Assembly: GCF_014645815.1 (NCBI RefSeq)
Contig: NZ_BMML01000007.1
Span: 1 to 64,000 of the forward strand
DNA length: 64,000 nt
Direction: 5' to 3'
DNA from: Streptomyces fuscichromogenes
GTDB taxonomy: Bacteria; Actinomycetota; Actinomycetes; Streptomycetales; Streptomycetaceae
In this document: in pieces, positions 34,795-42,829 of the stretch
Numbering within the stretch: the stretch's first letter is position 1
Layout: the number at the start of each line of letters is the position of its first letter
Notes under the pieces: model-generated
The model's database searches: none
Told to the model about the DNA's origin: nothing
Seen by the model: the letters and a program-made list of their open reading frames with translations, nothing else
Made by a program: the position numbers and the translations under genes

Positions 34795-36510
34795 ATGGGT
34801 ATGAGCACCGCGCCCCCTACGACCCCCCGCCGTCTGCCTCTCGCCGGTGTGCTGCGCCTGGGCCGGCCCACCGACATCTGGTTCAAGCCCGCCGTCAGCG
34901 TGGTCGCCGCGGTCGCCGTGCCCAACCTGACCCTGCTGGCCCTCGGCCGCCTCGACCTGGCCATGTACACGATGGCCGGATCGCTGTGCGCCCTCTACGG
35001 CCACAACCGGCCCTACCCCGCCCGCGCCCGTACCCTGGCCCAGGTGGTCCTCGGCATGGTCGGCGGCCTCGCCGTCGCCCTGGTCACCGCCTCGCTCACC
35101 ACGAACGCGGTCGTCCTGGTCACCGTCGGCGCCCTCATGGCCGCCGTCCAGAAGGTGCTCTGCGACGCCACCCGCGTCGGCCCGCCCGGGAACGTGGTCC
35201 TCACCTTCATCAGCTCCGCCTCCCTGTTCGCCCCGCAGACCCTCGGCCAGGTCCCCGGCCACCTCGGCCTCGCCCTGGCGGCGGGCGCCTGGGCCTGGCT
35301 GGTCGGCATGGCCCCGGGGCTGCTGCGCCCGCACGGCCCCGAACGCCGGGCCACCGCCCACGCCCTGAACGCCACCGCCGCCTACGCCGACAGGCACGCC
35401 GACACCCGCGGCACCGGCCGCGGCACCGGCCGCGGCGGCACCGGCGGCCGTACCGGCGGCGGCCACGACAAGGCCCGCGCCGCCGCGGTCGCCGCCGTGC
35501 AGGCCGCCTGGCAGTCCCTGCTCGCCGCCGGCGCCCGCCCCGACCGCACCCGGCGCGCCCTCGCACACCTCGTCGTCCGCGCCGAGGTGGCCCTGGCCGC
35601 CCCCGCCGACACCGACCCACGGCTGCTCCGCGCCCTGGCCCGGGACCTGCGCGGCACCGGACGCGTCCCGCGGGTGGCCGGGTTCGACGACGACCTCCTC
35701 GGGGTCGACGCCGAACGCGCCGTACCCCGACGCCCGTTGCGGCGTCGCCTCGGCCCGCTCGCCCCCCTCGCCGCCCGCACCGCGCTCGGCTGCGCCCTCG
35801 CCGGATACGCCTCCCTCGCCCTCGGTGTCGGCCGCCCCTACTGGGCACTGGTCACCGCGGCCTCCCTCTACCAGGCCAACGTCACCCTCACCTGGAGCCG
35901 GGGCATCCAGCGCGTCGTCGGCAACCTCCTCGGCGTCCTTGTCTTCGCCGCCGTCGTACCGTTCGCCCGTCTGCACCCGGCCGTCCTGGTGCTGTGCTGC
36001 CTCGCCTTCAACTTCGGCGCCGAGGCGCTGATCGGCCGTAACTACTGGCTCGGCAGCGTCTGCGTCACCCCGATGGCCCTGCTCATCACCGAGTTCGCCC
36101 GCACCCAGGACGCCGGGCAGCTGGTCACCGAGCGGGTCGTGGACACCCTGGTCGGCGCGCTCGTCGGCTTCGGCGCAGCCGTCGTCGTCACCAACCGCCG
36201 GGCCGGCGACGGCATCGAGCACGCCCTGACCACCGTCGAGCGGGCCCGCGAACAGGCCGCCCGCCTGCTCGCCGAGGTGCAGCCGGCGCCGCGCGCCCTG
36301 GCCACCGCGCGGCGCGCCCTGGCCGCCGCTCTGGCCGACCTGCGCGCCACGGCCGACACCGCCTCCGGCGAGTGGTGGCAACGCGCGCTGCCTCAGGAGC
36401 GGGTCGTGCAGGCCGAGCAGTCCGGACACCGTACGCTCGCCGCGATGGTACGACGCCAGGGAACGCACTCCTGGGACGGCGCGAGGACAACGGAGGACGT
36501 ACGGCCATGA
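34795..36510 (+). CDS. FUSC family aromatic-acid/efflux membrane protein
   Basis: This 571-residue protein has two clusters of transmembrane helices (about residues 30-160 and 320-460) separated by a cytoplasmic region containing a Gly-rich insert (TRGTGRGTGRGGTGGRTGGG). This is the fusaric-acid-resistance/AaeB-like FUSC architecture of exporters. The gene lacks a Shine-Dalgarno and is probably leaderless (ATG 34795; ATG 34801 is the alternative). It overlaps the MarR gene by 4 bp, forming a self-regulated efflux operon. Confidence 0.88.
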   Translation: MGMSTAPPTTPRRLPLAGVLRLGRPTDIWFKPAVSVVAAVAVPNLTLLALGRLDLAMYTMAGSLCALYGHNRPYPARARTLAQVVLGMVGGLAVALVTASLTTNAVVLVTVGALMAAVQKVLCDATRVGPPGNVVLTFISSASLFAPQTLGQVPGHLGLALAAGAWAWLVGMAPGLLRPHGPERRATAHALNATAAYADRHADTRGTGRGTGRGGTGGRTGGGHDKARAAAVAAVQAAWQSLLAAGARPDRTRRALAHLVVRAEVALAAPADTDPRLLRALARDLRGTGRVPRVAGFDDDLLGVDAERAVPRRPLRRRLGPLAPLAARTALGCALAGYASLALGVGRPYWALVTAASLYQANVTLTWSRGIQRVVGNLLGVLVFAAVVPFARLHPAVLVLCCLAFNFGAEALIGRNYWLGSVCVTPMALLITEFARTQDAGQLVTERVVDTLVGALVGFGAAVVVTNRRAGDGIEHALTTVERAREQAARLLAEVQPAPRALATARRALAAALADLRATADTASGEWWQRALPQERVVQAEQSGHRTLAAMVRRQGTHSWDGARTTEDVRP

Positions 36511-37073
36511 CGGCGACCAACGGACGACCGGCGGCCGGGAGCGACGCGGACAGAGGTGGGGGCACGGGGCGGGACGACACGGTCGCCGCCGTCGTCCGGC
36601 AGTGGCGGAGCGTCCATCCCGGGCTGGACACCGGGCCCATGGAGGTCATCGGCCGGATCAACCGCTGCGCGGCCCTCCTCCAGCAGTCCGAGGACGCCCC
36701 GCTGCGCCGGGCCGGCCTCAGCCGCCCCGAGTTCGATCTGCTCGGCGCGCTCCGCCGCACCGGCCACGAGCTGACGCCGAGCGAGCTGGCCAAGGAGACC
36801 TTCTCCTCCGGCGCCGCCGTCACCAAACGCCTCAAGCAGCTCACCGAGCGCGGCCTGGTCGAGCGGCGCGGCGACGCCCGCGACCGCAGGGTCGCCCACC
36901 TCCGCCTCACCGACGTGGGCCGCGACCTCGTCGACGGCCTGCTGCCCGAGCAACTCGCCTACGAGACGGCCGTACTGTCCGTCCTCGCCCCCGAGGGCCA
37001 GGGCGAACTGGCGGCGCTCCTCGCGGAGTTGCTGGGCCGGCTGGAGGGGAGGACGGGCGCGCTGAGGGCCTGA
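36507..37073 (+). CDS. MarR family transcriptional regulator
   Basis: This 188-residue regulator has the MarR winged helix (LSRPEFDLLGALRRTG, LTPSELAKETFSSGAAVTKR, RGDARDRRVAHLRLTDVG). It is translationally coupled to the FUSC exporter (ATGA overlap), GGAGG being 10 nt upstream. MarR regulators next to exporters usually repress the operon until a phenolic ligand binds. The AT-rich palindrome at 34767-34780 is the probable operator. Confidence 0.93.
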   Translation: MTATNGRPAAGSDADRGGGTGRDDTVAAVVRQWRSVHPGLDTGPMEVIGRINRCAALLQQSEDAPLRRAGLSRPEFDLLGALRRTGHELTPSELAKETFSSGAAVTKRLKQLTERGLVERRGDARDRRVAHLRLTDVGRDLVDGLLPEQLAYETAVLSVLAPEGQGELAALLAELLGRLEGRTGALRA

Positions 37074-37107
37074 CCCCACTGCTGGAAGTGCCGGGATCCG
37101 CCGTCTG

Positions 37108-37165
37108 TCGACTGCGGCGCCGTCGTGGCTGGTCGCGCGGATCCCCGCGCCCCTTCGGGGCACTG
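37108..37165 (-). repeat. intergenic hairpin repeat, copy 3
   Basis: Read on the minus strand it has GCCCC-GAA-GGGGC, then GCGGGGATCCGCGCGACCAG and CGACGGCGCCGCAGTCGAC. It lies between the convergent MarR and VOC genes. Confidence 0.75.
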
Positions 37166-37180
37166 CCGAACCGTAGCCGC

Positions 37181-37573
37181 TCAGATTCCCGGCCGACAGC
37201 GCAACGGGTGGTCCGCCGGCACCTCCACCAGCACGATCCTGATGCCGTCCGGATCGGTGATCCACATCTCGACCAGGCCCCACGGTTCCTTCACGGGCGG
37301 GCGCACGATCTCGACACCGTGCGCCACCAGCTCGTCGTGCGCCGCCGTGAGGTCCGCGACCTGCAACCACAGCCGAACGGCGGGTGAGGCCGGGGCGTCC
37401 GCCCGCCCGGAGACCTCCAGGAACCCGCCGCCGAGAAAGTAGACCGTGCCGCGCTCCGGACCCGTACCGAACTCACGGTAGACGGCGAGGCCGAGCTGCT
37501 CGCCGTAGAAGGCGCGGGCTCGCTCGGGGTCGGTGGGGTGGATCAGCGTACGACTGCTCAGTACATGCACCAT
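37181..37573 (-). CDS. VOC family protein (glyoxalase/bleomycin-resistance fold)
   Basis: This 130-residue protein shows the VOC repeats: LIHPTDPERARAFYGEQLGL, TVYFLGGGFLEVSG, VRLWLQVADLTAAHDELVAH and VEMWITDPDGIRIVLVEVP. Metal-ligand positions (His12, Glu residues) are plausible. The start ATG 37573 was chosen because upstream sequence does not continue the fold. It converges on the MarR gene. The substrate is unknown. Confidence 0.85.
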   Translation of the reverse strand: MVHVLSSRTLIHPTDPERARAFYGEQLGLAVYREFGTGPERGTVYFLGGGFLEVSGRADAPASPAVRLWLQVADLTAAHDELVAHGVEIVRPPVKEPWGLVEMWITDPDGIRIVLVEVPADHPLRCRPGI

Positions 37574-37753
37574 GCGACCGGAGCGTAGCCGCGGGCCGCC
37601 CCGGGGCGGCCCGCGCGCGCCACGAGCCACACCCCGGCTGCCGCGGACGGTCGCGGGCAGGAGGCCGGCGGGGCGGGTGCCGGGAGGCCGGGCCGTGCCG
37701 CGGGGATAGGGTCGGGTCCGGCCCAGTCGCGCCCGAGATCGGAGACACCGCCC

Positions 37754-38293
37754 ATGGAGAACGCCGCCGCCGGACTGACGTTCCGCGACGCCACCGACGC
37801 CGACGTGGACATCCTGGTCGCGTTGATCGAGTCGGCCTACCGGGGCGACGACAGCCGGGTCGGCTGGACCACCGAGGCGGACATCCTGGAGGGACAGCGG
37901 ACGGATCCGGAGGGCGTCCTGGAGGTCGTCAAGGGACCGGACGGCAAGCTGCTGGTCGTCGAGCGGGACGGCGCGGTCGTCGCCTGCTGTCAGCTCGAAC
38001 ACCGCGGTACTCACGCCTACTTCGGCATGTTCGCGGTGAGCCCGGCCCTCCAGGGCGCGGGCCTCGGCAAGGTCGTCATCGCCGAGGCGGAGCGCCGGGC
38101 ACGCGAGGAGTGGGGCGTCACCGAGATGCACATGACGGTGATCTCGGTGCGCGAGGACCTGATCGCCTGGTACGAGCGGCGCGGCTACCGCCGTACGGGA
38201 AGGATGTCGCCGTTCCCGTACGGCGAGGAGCGCTTCGGCATTCCGCTCCGCGCCGACCTGCGGTTCGAGCTGCTGGTCAAGCCGCTGGTGTGA
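37754..38293 (+). CDS. GNAT family N-acetyltransferase
   Basis: This 179-residue enzyme has the GNAT acetyl-CoA loop QGAGLG in FAVSPALQGAGLGKVVIAEA and the C-terminal WYERRGYRRTG motif. It transfers acetyl groups from acetyl-CoA to an unknown amine. ATG 37754 has GGAG upstream. It converges with the glycerophosphodiesterase gene (15-bp gap). Confidence 0.92.
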   Translation: MENAAAGLTFRDATDADVDILVALIESAYRGDDSRVGWTTEADILEGQRTDPEGVLEVVKGPDGKLLVVERDGAVVACCQLEHRGTHAYFGMFAVSPALQGAGLGKVVIAEAERRAREEWGVTEMHMTVISVREDLIAWYERRGYRRTGRMSPFPYGEERFGIPLRADLRFELLVKPLV

Positions 38294-38308
38294 GGCGCCG
38301 GCCGGTGT

Positions 38309-38992
38309 TCACGCGGTGAAGCGGGCGGTGCGTTTGATCTCCGGGTAGTCGGTCGTGGCGCCGTCCAGTTGGAGCGCGCGCACCAGCCGCAGTTCGTCCT
38401 GGGTGTTCACCACCCAGCCGATCACCCGCAGATCCGCCTTGCGGGCGTGCTCGACGACCTCCAGGGTCAGCCGCCGGATGTTGAGGCAGAGCGTCGCGGC
38501 GCCCGCTTCCCGGGCCCGCTCCACCACGTCGGTGTCGTAGCGGCTGGCGATCAGGGCGGTGCGCACCCCCGGCACCAGCCGGGCGATCTCGGCGACCGCC
38601 TCGTCGTGGAACGAGGAGACCTCCACCCGGGACACCAGGTCCCGCCGCTGCATGACCTCGGCCAGCGCCCGGGCCGCGGCCACGTCCTTGATCTCGGCCT
38701 GCAGCGGGGTCCGTACCGCGTCCAGGACCTCCTCGAACACCGGCACCCGCTCGCCCCGGCCGGCATCCAGCGCGCGCAGCTCCTCCAGGGTCTTGTCGGC
38801 GATCGGGCCGGTGCCGTCGGTCGTGCGGTCCACCTCCGCGTCGTGCATGACGACCAGGGCGCCGTCCTTGCTGAGGTGGAGATCGAGTTCGATCAGGTCG
38901 AGGCCGGCCTGCTGGGCGGCGACGAAGGAACGGAGGGTGTTCTCGGGCTCGACGCCCATGACTCCGCGGTGACCGATGGTAAGGAAGTTCAA
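38309..38992 (-). CDS. glycerophosphodiester phosphodiesterase
   Basis: This 227-residue TIM-barrel enzyme carries the family motifs IGHRG near the start, PENTLRSF, ELDLHLSKDGALVVMHD with the catalytic Glu/Asp/His, and a C-terminal GWVVNTQDELR. It hydrolyses glycerophosphodiesters to glycerol-3-phosphate and an alcohol. It lacks a signal peptide, so it should be cytosolic. A stress-sigma-like promoter about 340 bp upstream points toward it. Confidence 0.93.
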   Translation of the reverse strand: MNFLTIGHRGVMGVEPENTLRSFVAAQQAGLDLIELDLHLSKDGALVVMHDAEVDRTTDGTGPIADKTLEELRALDAGRGERVPVFEEVLDAVRTPLQAEIKDVAAARALAEVMQRRDLVSRVEVSSFHDEAVAEIARLVPGVRTALIASRYDTDVVERAREAGAATLCLNIRRLTLEVVEHARKADLRVIGWVVNTQDELRLVRALQLDGATTDYPEIKRTARFTA

Positions 38993-39332
38993 GATTCAAC
39001 TCGCTTCCGTCGACGGCGGCGGTGGGTGCAGGCGCGCGAACCGTACGACGGACGTCGCTGTCCACGCGGCTGGGCGCAGCCTAATGGCCGCCCGTCGCGA
39101 TGGACCCGTACGTACACGGGGTGATTGGCGTGCCGGGTGCGCGACACCTGGCCCGTGCCCCGGTCGGCGGTCACCCGGGCGTGGGCGCGTCCCGCCGCGA
39201 GTTGACCGGCCGGATCCATACGGTCTCGACGAGCTGACGCTTCGTCACCAGTCTCGGTGAATGTGAGCGCCTTCACGGTTTCGCGCAGGAAAAAGCGCGG
39301 TTAAGAAGGGATGGAGCAGGATAATTTCCTGA

Positions 39333-39356
39333 GTACCCCCTTGCTGGGAGAAACCC
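39333..39356 (-). promoter_or_regulatory. candidate sigma-B-type promoter
   Basis: On the minus strand GGGT, 14 bases, then GGGTAC matches the streptomycete stress-sigma consensus GNNT-N14-16-GGGTAY. The transcript would run towards the phosphodiesterase gene with a leader of about 330 nt. Confidence 0.4.
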
Positions 39357-39370
39357 TGTATGCATACGGT
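39341..39370 (+). promoter_or_regulatory. promoter of the DUF6421 operon
   Basis: TTGCTG (39341-39346) and TACGGT (39365-39370) are spaced by 18 bp, upstream of GGAGG and ATG 39406. It overlaps the minus-strand stress-type promoter, so the two could compete. Confidence 0.5.
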
Positions 39371-39405
39371 GTCCTTACGGAAGCTTCTCCCGTGGAGGAT
39401 GGATC

Positions 39406-40803
39406 ATGACGGAAATTCTTGTGCAGCTGGGTTCGGAGGAGCAGGTTCCTCCCGTGACCAGGGTGGTCGAGCACCCGGCGTGGCCCGTGCTCAAGGATGC
39501 CGTGGAGCGGATCCGGCCATGGCAGTCGAAGGACGGGGCCATCGACTTCGAGACGGCGGGCGCGCCCGCGCGGGCCGACGCCGAGGCGGCCGTACGGCGT
39601 GTCGCCGAGGCCGTCGAAGAGCTGTCCCCGCTGCTCCCGCACGACGCCGCCTACCACCGGGCGCTCGTGGCGGACCTGCGGCGCTGGGCCGACGGCGGCT
39701 TCCAGGTGCCCGACTTCCTCGACTCGCTGCTGGCCTTCCAGCCCGCCGCGGGCCGCGCGGACGGCCTCCAGCACCTGGTCGTCTTCCCGATGTACACCCA
39801 GAACGGCAACCCGGACCGCAACCTGGAGGCGGTCGTGCTGCGCATGGTCTGGCCGGACTGGCTGGCCGAGCTGGAGCGCACCCGGTATGACAACCCGCTG
39901 TTCTGCGGCATCAAGTTCGAGGACTTCACGGCCGGCTACGACACCAACTCCGCCGTCCTCTTCCCGGAGACCATCGCCGTCCGCGAGGCGCCGGAACGAT
40001 TCTCCTGGGGTGGCATCTTCTGCGACCGCGAGGCCGCCCGCTTCCGCCGGGTCACCGACGCGGCCGTCGGCATCCTGGGCCTGAACCTGCCCGAGGACAT
40101 CGCCGCCATGGTCCACGACCAGAAGCGCTGCGAGGAGGCCTTCGTGCTGTGGGACATGGTCCACGACCGCACCCACAGCCACGGCGACCTGCCCTTCGAC
40201 CCGTTCATGATCAAGCAGCGCCAACCGTTCTGGATGTACGGCCTGGAGGAGCTGCGCTGCGACCTCACCGCCTTCAAGGAGGCCGTGAAGCTCCAGGCGG
40301 ACGGCGTTACGCAGGCCCGTGACGTGCAGTACGCCGTGCTCTTCGACCGCATGTTCCGGTTCCCGGTCACCGGCGACCGGGTCCGCAACTACGACGGGCT
40401 CGGCGGCCAGCTGCTCTTCGCCTACCTGCACAAGCACGACGTGGTCCGCTGGACCGACAACCAGCTCGCCATCGACTGGGAGCGCGCCCCGCAGGTCACC
40501 AACCAGCTGTGCGCCGAGATCGAGAAGCTGTACAAGGACGGCATCGACCGCCCCAAGCTCGTCCACTGGTTCGCCGGGTACGAGCTGGTCGCCACCTATC
40601 TCGCCCCGCACCCCGGTTCCAGGTGGGCCAAGGGTCCCGACGCCCTGGACCTGACGCTGCCGCCGCGCAAGCTCGTGGACGACGTGCTTCCCGACGAGTT
40701 TCCGCTGAGCATGTTCTACGAGGCCCTGTCCAGGAAACTGAAGAACGTGATCGCCGAGACCAAGGGCATCACGGCGGACAGCGCCGAGCCGGTCGCCGCG
40801 TGA
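39406..40803 (+). CDS. DUF6421 family protein
   Basis: This 465-residue soluble protein matches a streptomycete family of unknown function (LLAFQPAAGRADGLQHLVVF, MVHDRTHSHGDLPFDPFMIK). The second segment has DRTHSHGD, which with other conserved His/Glu residues could bind metal, but no known catalytic motif is certain. GGAGG lies 7 nt before ATG 39406. It heads an operon with an SDR oxidoreductase and a threonine-aldolase-like enzyme, suggesting a shared metabolic pathway. Confidence 0.8.
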   Translation: MTEILVQLGSEEQVPPVTRVVEHPAWPVLKDAVERIRPWQSKDGAIDFETAGAPARADAEAAVRRVAEAVEELSPLLPHDAAYHRALVADLRRWADGGFQVPDFLDSLLAFQPAAGRADGLQHLVVFPMYTQNGNPDRNLEAVVLRMVWPDWLAELERTRYDNPLFCGIKFEDFTAGYDTNSAVLFPETIAVREAPERFSWGGIFCDREAARFRRVTDAAVGILGLNLPEDIAAMVHDQKRCEEAFVLWDMVHDRTHSHGDLPFDPFMIKQRQPFWMYGLEELRCDLTAFKEAVKLQADGVTQARDVQYAVLFDRMFRFPVTGDRVRNYDGLGGQLLFAYLHKHDVVRWTDNQLAIDWERAPQVTNQLCAEIEKLYKDGIDRPKLVHWFAGYELVATYLAPHPGSRWAKGPDALDLTLPPRKLVDDVLPDEFPLSMFYEALSRKLKNVIAETKGITADSAEPVAA

Positions 40804-40811
40804 GCGACCGG

Positions 40812-40853
40812 CTGCGGAACACTGCTCAAGATCTGCGGAACACTGTTCAAGAG
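40812..40853 (+). repeat. tandem 21-bp repeat with GAACA-C-TGTTC palindrome
   Basis: CTGCGGAACACTGCTCAAGAT is followed directly by CTGCGGAACACTGTTCAAGAG in two copies differing at three bases. The second holds the perfect palindrome GAACACTGTTC (40838-40848). The array sits between the DUF6421 stop and the SDR ribosome-binding site. Confidence 0.75.
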
Positions 40854-40862
40854 GGGAAGCGC

Positions 40863-41612
40863 ATGGCGGGCAACGGGTCTCTCAGTGGTGCGGTGATCGC
40901 GGTGGCCGGGGCGGGCGGACCCGCCGGGCACGCGACCCTGGTCAGGCTGGCCGAGGCGGGCGCGACCGTCGTCGGCGCCGACAACAATCCCGAGCGCCTG
41001 GCGGAGGCCGTGGACGCGGCCCGCTACGCGGGCGGCGGCGCCGTGGTCACCGGTGAGACGGTCGACCTGCTCGACCTGGACTCGACCCGGGCCTGGGCCG
41101 ACCGCATCGAGAAGGACCACGGCCGGATCGACGGCCTCGTCCACCTGGTCGGCGGCTGGCGCGGCAGCGCCAACTTCGCCGAGACCGACCTCGCCGACTG
41201 GGACCTGCTGGAGAAGCTGCTGATCCGGACCGTCCAGCACACCTCGCTGGCCTTCCACGACGCGTTGCAGCGCAGCGAGCGCGGCCGGTACCTGCTGATC
41301 AGCGCGGCCGGCGCGTCGAAGCCCACCGCCGGCAACGCCGCCTACTCCGCGGCCAAGGCGGCCGCCGAGGCCTGGACGCTCGCCATGGCCGACGACTTCC
41401 GCAAGGCCGGAGGCGAGGCGGGCCCCACCTCCGCGGCTGCCATCCTGGTGGTCAAGGCGTTGGTGCACGACGCGATGCGCGCCGAGCGGCCCCACGCGAA
41501 GTTCGCGGGCTTCACCGACGTCAAGGACCTGGCCGAGGCCGTCGAGGGCGTCTGGGGCAAGTCCGCCGCCGAAGTGAACGGAAACCGTCTGTGGCTGACC
41601 GAGAAGCCGTGA
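40863..41612 (+). CDS. SDR family oxidoreductase
   Basis: This 249-residue protein has the classical SDR cofactor motif GAGGPAGHA, a Ser in LLISAAGAS and the YSAAKAA catalytic Tyr/Lys (YxxxK). It is likely an NAD(P)-dependent alcohol/ketone oxidoreductase. ATG 40863 has GAGGGGAA upstream. It overlaps the next gene by 4 bp (GTGA). Confidence 0.9.
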   Translation: MAGNGSLSGAVIAVAGAGGPAGHATLVRLAEAGATVVGADNNPERLAEAVDAARYAGGGAVVTGETVDLLDLDSTRAWADRIEKDHGRIDGLVHLVGGWRGSANFAETDLADWDLLEKLLIRTVQHTSLAFHDALQRSERGRYLLISAAGASKPTAGNAAYSAAKAAAEAWTLAMADDFRKAGGEAGPTSAAAILVVKALVHDAMRAERPHAKFAGFTDVKDLAEAVEGVWGKSAAEVNGNRLWLTEKP

Positions 41613-42679
41613 ACCCTCCCAGGACCGACGCCCGTCGCCACCACGACCCCCAGGTCCGCGGTTTCGCCAGTGACAACTACGCCGGAGCCCACCCCGAGGT
41701 GCTCGCCGCCCTGGCCCTCGCCAACGGCGGCCACCAGGTGGCCTACGGCGAGGACGAGTACACCGAGAACCTCCAGCGGATCGTCCGCAGCCACTTCGGG
41801 GCCACCGCGGAGGCCTTCCCGGTCTTCAACGGCACCGGCGCCAACGTCGTCGCGCTCCAGGCGGTCACCGACCGCTGGGGTGCGGTGATCTGCGCCGAGA
41901 GCGCGCACGTCAACGTCGACGAGGGCGGCGCCCCCGAGCGCATGGGCGGCCTCAAGCTGCTCACCGTGCCCACCCCCGACGGCAAGCTCACCCCCGAGCT
42001 CATCGACCGGCAGGCATACGGCTGGGACGACGAGCACCGAGCGATGCCCCAGGTGGTGTCCATCACCCAGAGCACCGAACTGGGCACCCTCTACACACCG
42101 GACGAGATCCGCGCGATCTGCGAGCACGCCCACGCACACGGCATGAAGGTGCACCTGGACGGCTCCCGGATAGCCAACGCGGCGGCCTCCCTGGACGTCC
42201 CGATGCGTACCTTCACCAACGCCGTCGGCGTCGACATCCTGTCCCTGGGCGGCACCAAGAACGGCGCCGTGTTCGGCGAGGCGGTCGTGGTGATCAACCA
42301 GGACGCCGTCAGCCACATGAAGCACCTGCGCAAGCTGTCCATGCAGCTCGCCTCCAAGATGCGCTTCGTCTCGGTCCAGCTGGAGGCCCTGCTCGCCAAG
42401 GACCTGTGGCTGCGCAACGCCCGCCACGCCAACGAGATGGCCCAGCGGCTCGCCGAGGGCGTCCGGGCCGTGCACGGCGTGGAGATCCTCCACCCGGTGC
42501 AGGCCAACGGCGTCTTCGCGCGGCTCCCGCACGACGTGAGCCTGCGCCTGCAGAAGCGCTTCCGGTTCTACTTCTGGGACGAGGCCGCCGGGGACGTGCG
42601 CTGGATGTGCGCCTTCGACACGACCGAGGAGGACGTGGACGCGTTCGTGGCAGCGCTCAAGGAGGAGATGGCGCGCTGA
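41609..42679 (+). CDS. low-specificity L-threonine aldolase family (PLP)
   Basis: This roughly 356-residue PLP enzyme of the beta-eliminating lyase/threonine aldolase fold has FASDNYAGAHPEVLAALALA, HLDGSRIANAAASL and the Schiff-base lysine K217 in SLGGTKNGAV. It would cleave L-threonine or a related 3-hydroxy amino acid to glycine and an aldehyde. The start GTG 41609 overlaps the stop of the SDR gene; GTG 41591 is possible. An SDR beside a 3-hydroxy amino acid lyase fits oxidation or reduction of the aldehyde or alcohol product. Confidence 0.9.
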   Translation: MNPPRTDARRHHDPQVRGFASDNYAGAHPEVLAALALANGGHQVAYGEDEYTENLQRIVRSHFGATAEAFPVFNGTGANVVALQAVTDRWGAVICAESAHVNVDEGGAPERMGGLKLLTVPTPDGKLTPELIDRQAYGWDDEHRAMPQVVSITQSTELGTLYTPDEIRAICEHAHAHGMKVHLDGSRIANAAASLDVPMRTFTNAVGVDILSLGGTKNGAVFGEAVVVINQDAVSHMKHLRKLSMQLASKMRFVSVQLEALLAKDLWLRNARHANEMAQRLAEGVRAVHGVEILHPVQANGVFARLPHDVSLRLQKRFRFYFWDEAAGDVRWMCAFDTTEEDVDAFVAALKEEMAR

Positions 42680-42704
42680 GGGCTCCGCCGGGGTGCCGTG
42701 ATCT

Positions 42705-42760
42705 GTCGACTGCGGCGCCGTCGTGGCTGGCCGCGCAGTTCCCCGCACCCCTCCGGCAGC
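42705..42760 (-). repeat. intergenic hairpin repeat, copy 4 (degenerate)
   Basis: Read on the minus strand it carries GCGGGGAACTGCGCGGCCAG, CCACGACGGCGCCGCAG and GTCGAC, but the GCGCCCC stem is degraded. It follows the threonine-aldolase-like gene and ends about 30 bp before the next promoter. Confidence 0.65.
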
Positions 42761-42791
42761 ATGCATAGATATGCGTTCACCTGAAAAGTCA

Positions 42792-42821
42792 TTGACTCTC
42801 GGGTGATCGCATTCCTATGCT
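42792..42821 (+). promoter_or_regulatory. strong promoter of the transglutaminase operon
   Basis: TTGACT (42792-42797) and TATGCT (42816-42821) are spaced by 18 bp, close to the vegetative consensus. The -10 ends 8 nt before ATG 42830, so the mRNA is probably leaderless. Confidence 0.7.
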
Positions 42822-42829
42822 CTGCGGAC

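Larger units (their letters stand above)
38993..39405. other. promoter-bearing intergenic region
   Basis: These 413 bases have no supported gene. They contain a minus-strand stress-sigma-like promoter (39333-39356), a plus-strand promoter for the DUF6421 gene (39341-39370) and a weak CGCGC-AGGAAAAA-GCGCG stem near 39280. Confidence 0.55.

Noticed and set aside
34636-36468. N-terminal extension of the DUF5134 gene through the FUSC gene
   Set aside because: The extension is the antisense shadow of the FUSC gene; GGGGAGG before GTG 34635 defines the start.
38989-39276. 95-codon minus-strand ORF upstream of the phosphodiesterase gene
   Set aside because: No ribosome-binding site, Arg-rich shadow composition and no family signal.
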